Positions 25,402-33,844 of a stretch of 53,804 nt of DNA are shown one piece after another. Each line of letters opens with the position of its first letter. Position 1 is the stretch's first letter. The notes under the pieces were generated by a model. That model made no database searches. It saw nothing but the letters and a program-made list of their open reading frames with translations, and was not told the DNA's origin. Source of the stretch: Oscillospiraceae bacterium (lineage in GTDB: Bacteria > Bacillota > Clostridia > Oscillospirales > Oscillospiraceae); assembly GCA_031261745.1 (NCBI GenBank), contig JAISJC010000100.1:1-53804 (forward strand), written 5' to 3'. The position numbers and the translations under genes were made by a program.

Positions 25402-27315
25402 ATGCGTAACAAAAACTCAACAGCGCGGAACACTATGCGTCGGCGCATTGCAATCCTGCTCGCAATAGCAACACTGATCGGCGGCACGGCCCTCGGCTGG
25501 TCGGATGCTGCGCAGCACAAGTCCAACGCGATGCGCGGCGGCGGACAAGCCTCCGTAGTTCTGCTGAAATACACGAAAGACGCAGACGGAAACAGGATTG
25601 AGCCGCTGCTGCTCTCCGCCGTAACCGGAGCGGAGTTTGAGCTGTACCGCGAGGGCGAGGACGAGCCGCTGTACAAGGCGGCGACGGACGAAGCGGGACA
25701 TATACTGCTGCCGTTCCGCCTTGAACCCGGCGAATACTACTTCGCGGAACCCGCGCCGCCGGACGGATACGATTATGACCGTGACGAGCTGGACTCGCAG
25801 ATTGAGCGGTACAGATTCACCGTAACGGGCGACGCCGCGGAACGCGGATCGTTGATTCAGATTCCGGCGTTCAACCGCCTCGGCAAGCTAACGGTCGAAA
25901 AGACTGTTGTGAACGCGGACGGGTCGCAGCTGACGAGGGAACAGCTTGAAAAGGAATTCCGGTTCAAGGTGACATTCACCGACGGAAAGACGTACCCGTT
26001 CACAATCACAGGCACCGCGCTCGCGCTCGAATCCGCGACGGAACCGGAGATACAGAAACCGGAGATACCGCAACAGGAGGTTACAACAGATGAGTCCGAC
26101 CCAGAACCAGACCCCGGACCGGCACCGGAGCCTGAAACCGCGACCGAGCCGGAGCAGGAGACGGAAACAGAACCCGTGGTTTCAGCAGAAGCCGAAGCCG
26201 AGGAAAACGCCGCGGATGTCCCCTCGCCGGATAACACAACTGAGGCAGAGGTTGAAGCTGTGGTTGAAGAAGAACAGACGACCGAGCCTGAACCGACAGT
26301 TGAATCCGCAACCGAACCCGAACCCGAAGGCGAACCCGAACCGGAAATGAAGCCGATGGCGGATCCCGAACCCCCGCCGAGTGAACCTCCGCAGAACGAC
26401 CCTCCGACGCAGACCGAAGATTTTGATTTTGTTCTGCGGCACGGGCAGAAAGCGGTGTTCAGCACCGTCCCGATCGGCGTGGATTACAAAATCGAAGAAG
26501 TCGATTTGCCGGAGGGTTATTACACAACCGCACCGGAGCGAAACGGTAAAATCCCGACATACGCGGAGAATCCGGACGGCGCGACGGAGCGATACATAAA
26601 TATTCACGGCGACGAAACGGACACGCAGTACACGTACCTATACATCGTGAAGCGCGTTCAGAACAACACCGGCTTCGACGTCAGCAACGCGGAATTCACG
26701 ATTCAGGTGCTGATTGACGGCAAGCCGCAGACCCTTGTGATCAAGGGCGGACAGACTTACGGGCCGATCGCCGTCCCCGAAGGCGCGGAGATTGAGGTGC
26801 GCGAGACGAACCTGCCGATGTATTTTGAACTGGTTTCCATCTCGGAGCCGGTTGCCGACAACAGTACGGGCGACCTGTACGTGACGGTGAGCAACAGATA
26901 CAATCCGCCGGTGCAGCCCACGCCGCCGCCGACAATCCCACCGACAATTCCCCCGACGGAAACCCCAACCCCAACCCCGACCCCGACAGAGACACCGACA
27001 CCCACGCCGACGGAAACGCCGACCGAAACACCGCCGCCGACGGAGACACCGGAGGAAACCCCCACTCCGCTGCCGCCGCCGCGACCCGGTGAACCGAACG
27101 GACCGGACGACGAGGATTACTTCGACATCGGAGACGACGACGCGCCGACAGGCTCGTGGGTATGGGACGAAGAGACCGGAGAATGGATATTCGTGCCGAA
27201 CGAACCGCCGAGGACAGGCGATGCCGGCATAGTCGGATGGATAATCGCCTTTGTTGCGGCACTTGCGCTTGGTGTGCTGATACTCTCGCCGCCGAGAAAG
27301 CGGGGCGGTAAGTAA
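25402..27315 (+). CDS. SpaA/Cna-B-type pilin-like protein with LPXTG-like anchor
   Basis: A 637-residue cell-wall protein. A signal region (RRRIAILLAIATLIGGTALG) is followed by AAQHKSN, the motif shared with the SipW substrates. A SpaA-type prealbumin fold covers about 48-150 (GAEFELYREGEDEPLYKA, LEPGEYYFAEPAPPDGY). A second pilin-like domain begins with KLTVEKTV and resumes at FDFVLRHGQKAVF; about 130 residues of Glu/Pro repeats are inserted between. A third domain follows, then a Pro/Thr-rich stalk. The end is PPRTGD, a hydrophobic helix and RKRGGK, a variant LPXTG sorting signal. No sortase gene lies in the window. Confidence 0.82.
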   Translation: MRNKNSTARNTMRRRIAILLAIATLIGGTALGWSDAAQHKSNAMRGGGQASVVLLKYTKDADGNRIEPLLLSAVTGAEFELYREGEDEPLYKAATDEAGHILLPFRLEPGEYYFAEPAPPDGYDYDRDELDSQIERYRFTVTGDAAERGSLIQIPAFNRLGKLTVEKTVVNADGSQLTREQLEKEFRFKVTFTDGKTYPFTITGTALALESATEPEIQKPEIPQQEVTTDESDPEPDPGPAPEPETATEPEQETETEPVVSAEAEAEENAADVPSPDNTTEAEVEAVVEEEQTTEPEPTVESATEPEPEGEPEPEMKPMADPEPPPSEPPQNDPPTQTEDFDFVLRHGQKAVFSTVPIGVDYKIEEVDLPEGYYTTAPERNGKIPTYAENPDGATERYINIHGDETDTQYTYLYIVKRVQNNTGFDVSNAEFTIQVLIDGKPQTLVIKGGQTYGPIAVPEGAEIEVRETNLPMYFELVSISEPVADNSTGDLYVTVSNRYNPPVQPTPPPTIPPTIPPTETPTPTPTPTETPTPTPTETPTETPPPTETPEETPTPLPPPRPGEPNGPDDEDYFDIGDDDAPTGSWVWDEETGEWIFVPNEPPRTGDAGIVGWIIAFVAALALGVLILSPPRKRGGK

Positions 27316-27350
27316 AAGAAACAAGAAAAAATCAGTAAGGAGTGATTACA

Positions 27351-28370
27351 GTGAGAAGAAACATCAATTCAATTTTTATAAAGGTCATCGCGCTGGCAAT
27401 GTCTGTCGTTATGCTCACCGTCGTAATTATCGCCGGGACGTTTGCGTGGACGAACCACGACCAGCACAAGACGAACGAGCTGACCGGAATAGACAAGATT
27501 TACGACGTTACGCTGATCGAGGACTTTAAGCCGAAGGACAACTGGAAGGTTACGGATTCGCCTGTTACTAAGGAAATCCGCGTTAAGAACACCGGTAATC
27601 CGGACGCGGGTGCGCTGTTCGTGCGCCTGACCTTCAAGGAGTTTATGGAGATCGCCGACCAGGGCGGGTATGAATACACCCCGGACCGCTACGCGATAGG
27701 CACCGACGGACAGTTCCTGACCTCCGAGACGGAGCCGACGCCGGAATGGCTGGCGTTGCAGGGATATCCCGACCACGAGTATTCGCTCCTGACGAACGCG
27801 ATTAACGGTGAAAAGAGATATTTCATCAAGACCGAAGCGGGCGACATTAACGGCCAGTACGGCAAGTACGTCATCACGGGCGTGGGTCTCGGCGGCAATA
27901 CGAATCCCGTTGTTGCGGGAACTACACGGGTTGACCCCGCAGACCTGCAAACAAACGCGGTCCACGACGCGGACAGCAACGGCGAGTGCGCCTATCCCGC
28001 GCACAACCTCAGCAATCCGACAACGGGCGCGACATTCCCGATTCACAACTATGTGCAGTGGAATCACGGCGCGGCGGTCGTGGCGTTGAGCGCGTACACG
28101 GGACAGGAAAACGTGTGGGTGTACAACGACACGGATCCGGACGATTTCTACGTATACTGGATCGGCGCGCTGGAACCCGACGACGTGACGGCGAACGTGT
28201 TTGAGAGCTTGCAGCTCAAAGTGCAGCCGGACGGATCGTTCTATTACGCGATTCACGTCGATATGGAAGCCGTCTCGACGGACCACCTCGCGGACTGGAC
28301 GGGCATTCCCACGGAAGTTGGGAACGCGCTTAACAACATTCTAAACGGGCCGGTAAGTCCGACACCGTAG
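27351..28370 (+). CDS. TasA/camelysin-like exported protein (paralogue)
   Basis: A 339-residue exported protein paralogous to the first 310 residues of the product at 21607, but without the Ig-like tail. The signal region ends IIAGTFAW and is followed by DQHKTNE. Shared blocks include YTPDRY, NGECAYPAH and QPDGSFYYAIHVDMEA. I choose GTG 27351 with AAGGAG at 27337-27342 over GTG 27342, which would overlap the ribosome binding site. It is the last gene of the surface operon and is followed by a terminator. Likely a SipW substrate and fibre or matrix subunit, by analogy to TasA. Confidence 0.8.
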   Translation: MRRNINSIFIKVIALAMSVVMLTVVIIAGTFAWTNHDQHKTNELTGIDKIYDVTLIEDFKPKDNWKVTDSPVTKEIRVKNTGNPDAGALFVRLTFKEFMEIADQGGYEYTPDRYAIGTDGQFLTSETEPTPEWLALQGYPDHEYSLLTNAINGEKRYFIKTEAGDINGQYGKYVITGVGLGGNTNPVVAGTTRVDPADLQTNAVHDADSNGECAYPAHNLSNPTTGATFPIHNYVQWNHGAAVVALSAYTGQENVWVYNDTDPDDFYVYWIGALEPDDVTANVFESLQLKVQPDGSFYYAIHVDMEAVSTDHLADWTGIPTEVGNALNNILNGPVSPTP

Positions 28371-28385
28371 AGTGTATTATATATG

Positions 28386-28413
28386 AAAAGCACCTCCAAT
28401 CGGGGGTGCTTTT
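28386..28413. terminator. Terminator between the surface operon and the SGNH gene
   Basis: A 12-bp stem AAAAGCACCTCC / GGGGGTGCTTTT with one G-U pair and loop AATC between convergent genes. The arms resemble the terminator at 19778. Confidence 0.85.
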
Positions 28414-28415
28414 CG

Positions 28416-29381
28416 CTATTTGCGCAGGTGGACGGCGAGGGTTTCCGCCGCAACCTCGTGGCACCGCTCGCCGGGGTGACCGCGCGCGCCGATTGTCTCA
28501 AACGTCTGCTCCGGCAGTTGAAGCACCGAATAATTGTCGTCGCCGAACCGCGCGACGGTTCCGCGCAGCTCGTCAGGGTACGGGCTGCCGAGCATTCCGA
28601 CGGCCCAGACGATGTGCGCGGCGGGGTTGCAACGCCGCACGGTGTGCAGAAACGCGAGAACGCCGTCCGTGAAGTCCCCGGACGTCGCGCCGCCGCCCGA
28701 ATCGTTTGTGCCGAGGTTTATAATCACGGCGTCGGGCTGCCAAGACGAAAAATCGTGCTTTTCGTCGCTGAAAACAACGCTCTGCTCGTAGAAATCCGGC
28801 AGCGCGCCGAATTTGCTGCCGTCCCACGAACAGGTCACGCCGAAGCCGCTCTGCGAAAAGACGCGAATATCCGCGTCGAGCTTTTCGCCGAGCTTCCACG
28901 GGTACGCGTTCACGGCCGAAAAGAACGCCGCAATCCAGTCCTGCTCCGACGGCGAGCCGATTGCGCCCTCGCCGGAGGTTATGCTGTCGCCGATGACCTC
29001 GATTTTCAGCGTGCGCTCGCGGACGGGGACAAGCTCACCGCCGTCGTCGGTTTCGACGCCGTGAACCGTGACCTCGCAGTCGCCGAACATAGCCTGTGTT
29101 TCGCGGAGGACCGTGACCTCGTTAGGCACTTCGGCGTTTTTGTTGCGGTAGACGCAGAAACGGCTCCGCCCGTCGGGGACAGCAAAACGGGCGATTACGG
29201 CTCCGTTGAGGATTACCGCGAGCCAAGGCTCGTGCGCGGAATAGCGCGCGGAAACGTCAACCCACAGCTCGGCGGATTTCGCGTTTGCGCGAAATCCGCT
29301 CGCGTTGTAGTGCAGCTGCCCTGCGGTGTTCGCGCGGCCGAGGCGGTGAATGAGCGGGTGCGTGACGTCGTAATATTTCAT
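28416..29381 (-). CDS. SGNH/GDSL hydrolase, CE2-like carbohydrate esterase
   Basis: A 321-residue esterase. The N-terminal ~110 residues look like the beta-sandwich that precedes the catalytic domain in carbohydrate esterase family 2. The SGNH domain has GDSITSGEG (nucleophile serine), a glycine block, INLGTNDS, and a C-terminal GHPGERCH with the catalytic histidine. No signal peptide is visible, so it probably deacetylates imported oligosaccharides in the cytoplasm. AGGAGCC precedes the start at 29381. Specificity is not established. Confidence 0.85.
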   Translation of the reverse strand: MKYYDVTHPLIHRLGRANTAGQLHYNASGFRANAKSAELWVDVSARYSAHEPWLAVILNGAVIARFAVPDGRSRFCVYRNKNAEVPNEVTVLRETQAMFGDCEVTVHGVETDDGGELVPVRERTLKIEVIGDSITSGEGAIGSPSEQDWIAAFFSAVNAYPWKLGEKLDADIRVFSQSGFGVTCSWDGSKFGALPDFYEQSVVFSDEKHDFSSWQPDAVIINLGTNDSGGGATSGDFTDGVLAFLHTVRRCNPAAHIVWAVGMLGSPYPDELRGTVARFGDDNYSVLQLPEQTFETIGARGHPGERCHEVAAETLAVHLRK

Positions 29382-29399
29382 AGTCAGGCTCCTAAAATT

Positions 29400-29432
29400 A
29401 TTGTATTGAACGTAAAATTATGTTAATATAAT
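29400..29432. promoter_or_regulatory. Overlapping divergent promoters of the SGNH and GNAT genes
   Basis: On +, TATAAT at 29427-29432 with TTGAAC 15 nt upstream (29406-29411). On -, TTAACA (29426-29421) and TACAAT (29405-29400), also 15 nt apart. Spacing is short on both strands, so the call is tentative. Confidence 0.4.
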
Positions 29433-29445
29433 CGGGGTGATGACA

Positions 29446-29928
29446 ATGATGATTCGTAAAACTATAACGGACGACCTCGCGGAGGTGATGCGGATTTACG
29501 CAGGCGCGCGCGAATTTATGCGCGAGAGCGGGAATCCGGCGCAGTGGGGGGATACGCACCCCGCGCGGGAGCTGAGTGAGCGCGATATCGCGGAGGGGAA
29601 GAGCTATGTCTGCGTTGAGGACGGCGGGATTGCCGCCGTGTTTTATTTCGGCGTTGAGCGCGACCCGATATATGATACGATTGACGGCGCGTGGCTGAAC
29701 GACGAGCCGTGCGGCGTGGTTCACCGCCTCGCGAAGCGGCGCGACGTAAAAGGCGCGGGGGCATTCTGCATTGATTGGTGCTTTGAACGGTGCGGAAATA
29801 TTAAAATCGACACGCACAGGGACAACGCGCCGATGCAAAAGCTGCTCGGAAAGCTCGGATTTGCGTATTGCGGCGTCGTGCAAATGCCGGACGGCGGGGA
29901 ACGCATCGCGTTTCAGAAAAGCAAATAA
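29446..29928 (+). CDS. GNAT-family N-acetyltransferase
   Basis: An acetyl-CoA-dependent acetyltransferase of the GCN5 fold, about 160 residues. The N-terminal IRKTITDDLAEVMRIYAGAR helix and the C-terminal FCIDWCFERCGNIKIDTHRD, NAPMQKLLGKLGF segment are typical. The substrate is unknown. Several starts are possible within 29437-29449; GGGGTGA at 29434-29440 best suits ATG 29446 or 29449. The predicted transcription start lies very close to the start codon, so the leader is unusually short. It stands alone, divergent from the SGNH gene. Confidence 0.8.
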   Translation: MMIRKTITDDLAEVMRIYAGAREFMRESGNPAQWGDTHPARELSERDIAEGKSYVCVEDGGIAAVFYFGVERDPIYDTIDGAWLNDEPCGVVHRLAKRRDVKGAGAFCIDWCFERCGNIKIDTHRDNAPMQKLLGKLGFAYCGVVQMPDGGERIAFQKSK

Positions 29929-30011
29929 ATTATACACAACACAGCCGGAATTGTCAATTCGGGAATTATTAACCAAATGTTACAAAGTGTTAAAAAAATA
30001 CGCTTATTCCC

Positions 30012-30040
30012 TTGACATTGGCGGGCAAATGTGGTATTTT
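30012..30040 (+). promoter_or_regulatory. Promoter of the dual ABC importer operon
   Basis: TTGACA (30012-30017), 17 nt, TATTTT (30035-30040) with an upstream TG. The leader is about 65 nt and shows no S-box or T-box features. Confidence 0.6.
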
Positions 30041-30113
30041 TATACAATACCCAGATAACATAGATAACAGATATGAATTGCAGAGATTGAGCGCACAGCG
30101 GGGAGGGTCGCGG

Positions 30114-30779
30114 TTGGAATGGGGTTATATCGCAAAGTACACGCCGATGTACGCGACCGCGGCACTGCTGACGCTCCGAATCGCGGCGGTAGGCATACTG
30201 CTGTCGCTTGTCGTCGGGCTGTTCTGCGCGGTTGTGCGGCACTTCAAGATTCCGATTTTGAACGCAATCGCCGTCGGGTACATAGAACTCTCGCGCAACA
30301 CACCGCTGCTCGTGCAGCTGTTTTTGCTGTATTTCGGCTTGCCGAAAATCGGGATTAAGCTCTCAGGCGAGGCGTGTGCCGTAATCGGACTGACGTTCCT
30401 CGGCGGGAGCTATATGGCGGAAGCGTTCCGCAGCGGGCTTGTCGCGGTCGAGAAAATCCAGCACGAATCCGCGCTTAGTTTGGGGCTTACGAACGGCCAG
30501 ACGATGCGCTACGTGCTGATGCCGCAGGCGGCCGCGCTCGCGGTTCCCGCGCTGACGGCGAACGTCATCTTTCTGATCAAGGAGACAAGCGTGTTTTCCG
30601 CCGTCGCCCTTGCGGATTTGATGTACGTCGCGAAAGATCTGATCGGACTGCACTACAACACGGACGAGGCACTCGTCCTGCTCGTGGCGTTCTACATCAT
30701 TATTTTGCTTCCGATTTCGCTGCTCGCGTCACTCTTGGAAAGGAGGATGCGTTATGCGGGATTTGGCGGTACTGCTTGA
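30114..30779 (+). CDS. Polar amino acid ABC transporter permease 1
   Basis: A membrane subunit of a HisM/GlnP-type amino acid importer, about 222 residues with five predicted helices. The coupling region EAFRSGLVAVEKIQHESALS, then LGLTNGQTMRYVLMPQA, is the canonical EAA loop of this family. The start is TTG 30114 with GGGGAGGG at 30100-30107; the upstream in-frame extension from 30012 overlaps the promoter. The gene overlaps the second permease by 26 nt. Confidence 0.9.
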   Translation: MEWGYIAKYTPMYATAALLTLRIAAVGILLSLVVGLFCAVVRHFKIPILNAIAVGYIELSRNTPLLVQLFLLYFGLPKIGIKLSGEACAVIGLTFLGGSYMAEAFRSGLVAVEKIQHESALSLGLTNGQTMRYVLMPQAAALAVPALTANVIFLIKETSVFSAVALADLMYVAKDLIGLHYNTDEALVLLVAFYIIILLPISLLASLLERRMRYAGFGGTA

Positions 30780-31425
30780 AGGGCGAAACCTCGCGCGGCT
30801 GTTTGAGGGACTGTGGGTGACGCTCCGCCTGTCGCTGAGTTCGGTGCTGTTATCAATCGTCCTAGGGATTATCGTCGGAATGTTTATGACGCTGAAAAAC
30901 CCCGTGACACGCGCGGTTTCGCGCGCGTACTTGGAGTTTGTACGCATTATGCCGCAATTGGTTTTGCTGTTCCTCGCGTATTTCGGACTGACGCGCGTGT
31001 TCGGGCTGAATCTATCGGGAGAGACGTCCGCCGTGCTGGTTTTCACCGTCTGGGGGACGGCGGAGATGGGCGACCTCGTGCGCGGCGCGGTGACGTCAAT
31101 CCCGCGCTATCAGTACGACAGCGCGTACGCGCTGGGGCTTACGAAGATTCAGGCGTATATTTTCGTAATCATTCCGCAGACGCTGCGGCGGCTCGTTCCG
31201 CCGGCCATAAATCTGACGACGCGAATGATTAAGACGACGTCGCTCGTCGTGCTTATCGGCGTGGTTGAGGTTCTGAAAGTCGGACAGCAGATTATTGAAG
31301 CGAACCGATATAACGCGCCCGGCGCGGCACTGTGGATTTACATAGTGATTTTCTTTCTGTATTTCCTCATCTGCTTTCCGATTTCACGCTTCGGACAGTT
31401 ACTCGAAAATAAGTGGAGGGATTAA
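30754..31425 (+). CDS. Polar amino acid ABC transporter permease 2
   Basis: The partner permease, 223 residues, same family with an EAA-type loop at EMGDLVRGAVTSIPRYQYDS, then AYALGLTKIQAYIFVIIPQT. With permease 1 it would form a heterodimeric channel. AGGAGG at 30741-30746 fits ATG 30754 inside the end of the previous gene. The ATPase gene begins directly at the stop codon, indicating tight coupling. Confidence 0.9.
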   Translation: MRDLAVLLEGRNLARLFEGLWVTLRLSLSSVLLSIVLGIIVGMFMTLKNPVTRAVSRAYLEFVRIMPQLVLLFLAYFGLTRVFGLNLSGETSAVLVFTVWGTAEMGDLVRGAVTSIPRYQYDSAYALGLTKIQAYIFVIIPQTLRRLVPPAINLTTRMIKTTSLVVLIGVVEVLKVGQQIIEANRYNAPGAALWIYIVIFFLYFLICFPISRFGQLLENKWRD

Positions 31426-32166
31426 ATGCTTTTGACCGTCGAAAAACTGAATAAGGCTTATGACGGTCTTGAAGTCCTCCGTAATATTGACCTGTCGGTC
31501 GAAAAAGGCGAGGTCATCGTCGTTATCGGTCCGTCGGGCTGCGGGAAATCCACGCTTCTGCGATGTATCAACGGGTTGGAGACGATCCGGTCCGGCAGTA
31601 TCAGCCTGAACGGTGAACTGCTGAACAGGCCGAAAACGGATTGGAGTTCGGTGCGCCAGAAGATTGGAATGGTGTTCCAGAGCTATGACCTGTTCGGGCA
31701 TTTGACCGTTATGGAAAACCTGCTGCTCGCACCGATGAAGGTGCGGCACGAGGACAGGAAAACCGCGAGAATCCGCGCGGAAGCACTGCTCGAACGCGTG
31801 GGACTCGGCGACAAGAGCCGCGCCTATCCGCGACAGCTGTCCGGCGGGCAGAAGCAGCGCGCCGCAATAGTCCGCGCGCTGATGATGGAACCCGAAATTA
31901 TGCTCTTCGACGAGGTTACGGCGGCACTCGACCCGGAAATGGTCCGCGAGGTGCTGGACGTAATACTCGAACTCGCGCGCGACGGAATGACAATGATCAT
32001 TGTCACGCACGAGATGCAATTCGCTAAGGCGGTCGCCGACCGCGTGGTGTTCATAGACGGAGGGGAGATTGTGGAGCAGAACACGCCGGAGCTGTTCTTC
32101 ACGAACCCCGACACTGAACGCGCGAAGCGGTTCCTTAATATATTCCAGTTCGATACCCCAAAATAA
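31426..32166 (+). CDS. Polar amino acid ABC transporter ATP-binding protein (GlnQ-like)
   Basis: The ATPase of the amino acid importer, 246 residues. Walker A is GPSGCGKST (about 35-43), the signature is LSGGQKQR, Walker B is [12 protein letters not shown], and the H-loop is VTHEMQ. It has the usual length of GlnQ/HisP proteins with no regulatory extension. It starts at the stop of permease 2, and the fused binding lipoprotein follows after 15 nt. Confidence 0.93.
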   Translation: MLLTVEKLNKAYDGLEVLRNIDLSVEKGEVIVVIGPSGCGKSTLLRCINGLETIRSGSISLNGELLNRPKTDWSSVRQKIGMVFQSYDLFGHLTVMENLLLAPMKVRHEDRKTARIRAEALLERVGLGDKSRAYPRQLSGGQKQRAAIVRALMMEPEIMLFDEVTAALDPEMVREVLDVILELARDGMTMIIVTHEMQFAKAVADRVVFIDGGEIVEQNTPELFFTNPDTERAKRFLNIFQFDTPK

Positions 32167-32181
32167 AAAAGGAGATTCAAA

Positions 32182-33792
32182 ATGAAAAAGACTATCAGCA
32201 TTCTACTCGCACTTGTACTTACCCTGTTCGCGCTCGTTTCGTGCGCGAAAACAGACGACGCAACCACGACGGACGACGCCGGAACGGCGGGCGCGGCCCG
32301 TACGCTTGACGCAATTAAGGCCTCCGGCGAAATCGTAATCGGCGTGTTCAGCGACAAGGCCCCGTTCGGCTACGTCGATCAGGACGGCAAATATCAGGGC
32401 TATGACGTTTACTTCGGCAACCGCATCGGCGAGGACCTCGGCGTAACCGTAAAGTACGTCAGCGTCGAGCCGGCGAGCCGCGTTGAGTTCTTGGAGACCG
32501 CAAAGGTTGACATCATTCTCGCGAACTTCACCGTCACGCCCGACCGCGCGACGAAGGTTGACTTCGCGCTGCCGTATATGAAGGTCGCGCTCGGCGTTGT
32601 TTCGCCGGATTCCGCGCTGATAACCGACGTTTCGCAGCTCGCGGGCAAAAAGCTCATCGTCGCCAAGGGCACGACCGCCGAGACGTATTTTGAGGCGAAT
32701 GTACCCGACGTTGAGCTTGTTAAGTTCGATCAGTACACCGAGACGTTCAGCGCGCTCTTAGACGGCCGCGCCGACGCGTTCTCCACCGACAACACCGAGG
32801 TTCTCGCGTGGGCGATTGCGAATCCCGGCTACACGGTCGGTATTCCGAGCCTCGGCAGCCTCGACACCATCGCGCCCGCCGTCACAAAGGGCAACAGCAC
32901 GCTGCTCAACTGGCTGAACGACGAGATTGTCGCGCTCGGCACGGAGCAGTTCTTCCACGCGGACTACGCCGCGACGCTTGCGAGCGTTTACGGCGACGCG
33001 GTGAATCCCGATGAGCTTGTAGTCGAGGGCGGCGTTGTTGACGACGCGGCTCCCGCCGAGACCGTAAAACTTAAAGTCGGCGCGACGGTCGTTCCCCATT
33101 CCGAAATCCTCGCCGCCGCGAAAGCGGCTCTCCTCGCGCGCGGCGTTGAGCTTGAAGTCGTCGAATTCACCGACTACGTACAGCCGATGAATACGCTTGA
33201 AGACGGCTCAATCGACGCGAACTACTTTGCGCACCGCCCGTACATCAACGATTTTAACGCGGAGAACGGCACGCACGTTATCGCGGTTGCGGACATTCAC
33301 TACGAGCCGTTCGGCATTTATCCGGGAAAAACCTCCGCACTTGCCGACCTTAAAGACGGCGCGAAGGTCGCGGTTCCTAACGACACGACGAATGAAGCCC
33401 GCGCGCTTCTTCTGCTCCAAGAGCAGGGACTCATTAAGCTCAAAGACGGTGCGGATTTGACCGTCACCAAGAAAGATATCGTTGAAAACCCGAAGAAGCT
33501 CGACATCGTGGAGCTTGAAGCGGCGCAGATTCCGCGCAGCCTGCCCGACGTGGACATCGCGGTTATCAACGGAAACTACGCGCTTGAAGCGGGACTGAAC
33601 GCCGGTTCCGACGCGCTGGCTATTGAGTCCGCCGACGGCCTTGCCGCTACGACCTTTGCCAACGTCATCGCCGTCAAGGAGGGCAACGAGAACAACGCCG
33701 CTATCGCGACGCTGATTGAGGTTCTCCAAAGCGACGAGATAAAAGCGTTTATCGACGCGACCTACGAGGGCGCGGTCGTCCCGAAAAACTGA
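32182..33792 (+). CDS. Fused substrate-binding lipoprotein: SBP family 3 plus NlpA/MetQ domain
   Basis: A 536-residue lipoprotein with lipobox ALVSC (lipidated C21). Residues about 40-280 are a family 3 amino-acid-binding domain (ASGEIVIGVFSDKAPFGYVD, DGKYQGYDV, a second lobe near KLIVAKGTTAE). Residues about 296-536 are a full NlpA/MetQ domain (LKVGATVVPHSEIL, YFAHRPYINDF, AVPNDTTNEARALLLLQEQG), and it has no signal peptide or internal start of its own. The linker (about 281-295) is short and acidic. Upstream genes encode a polar amino acid importer and downstream genes encode MetN and MetI, so one receptor apparently serves two different ABC transporters, perhaps for cystine and methionine. 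Ligands are inferred only. Confidence 0.92.
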   Translation: MKKTISILLALVLTLFALVSCAKTDDATTTDDAGTAGAARTLDAIKASGEIVIGVFSDKAPFGYVDQDGKYQGYDVYFGNRIGEDLGVTVKYVSVEPASRVEFLETAKVDIILANFTVTPDRATKVDFALPYMKVALGVVSPDSALITDVSQLAGKKLIVAKGTTAETYFEANVPDVELVKFDQYTETFSALLDGRADAFSTDNTEVLAWAIANPGYTVGIPSLGSLDTIAPAVTKGNSTLLNWLNDEIVALGTEQFFHADYAATLASVYGDAVNPDELVVEGGVVDDAAPAETVKLKVGATVVPHSEILAAAKAALLARGVELEVVEFTDYVQPMNTLEDGSIDANYFAHRPYINDFNAENGTHVIAVADIHYEPFGIYPGKTSALADLKDGAKVAVPNDTTNEARALLLLQEQGLIKLKDGADLTVTKKDIVENPKKLDIVELEAAQIPRSLPDVDIAVINGNYALEAGLNAGSDALAIESADGLAATTFANVIAVKEGNENNAAIATLIEVLQSDEIKAFIDATYEGAVVPKN

Positions 33793-33804
33793 CAATTAAG
33801 CGTC

Positions 33805-33834
33805 AAGCCCCCACCCCGTCAGGGGTGGGGGCTT
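33805..33834 (+). promoter_or_regulatory. Stable intra-operon hairpin between the fused lipoprotein and metN
   Basis: A perfect 13-bp GC-rich stem AAGCCCCCACCCC / GGGGTGGGGGCTT with loop GTCA. No T run follows, so it is more likely a partial terminator or mRNA stabiliser. It ends 10 nt before the metN start, with GGGGG as the only Shine-Dalgarno-like sequence. Confidence 0.65.
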
Positions 33835-33844
33835 TGGGGGTATT

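Noticed and set aside
26030-27110. CRISPR-like or satellite array
   Set aside because: The repetitive DNA encodes Glu/Pro and Pro/Thr stretches of the cell-wall protein in one open frame, with irregular unit length and no spacer structure.
30041-30113. S-box or T-box leader for the dual amino acid importer
   Set aside because: The leader is only about 65 nt and contains neither the S-box core nor a T-box sequence with a terminator.
32900-33100. Assembly artefact joining two receptor genes
   Set aside because: The frame is continuous with uniform composition, and the domain order matches the order of the flanking transporter genes. Raw reads would still be worth checking.
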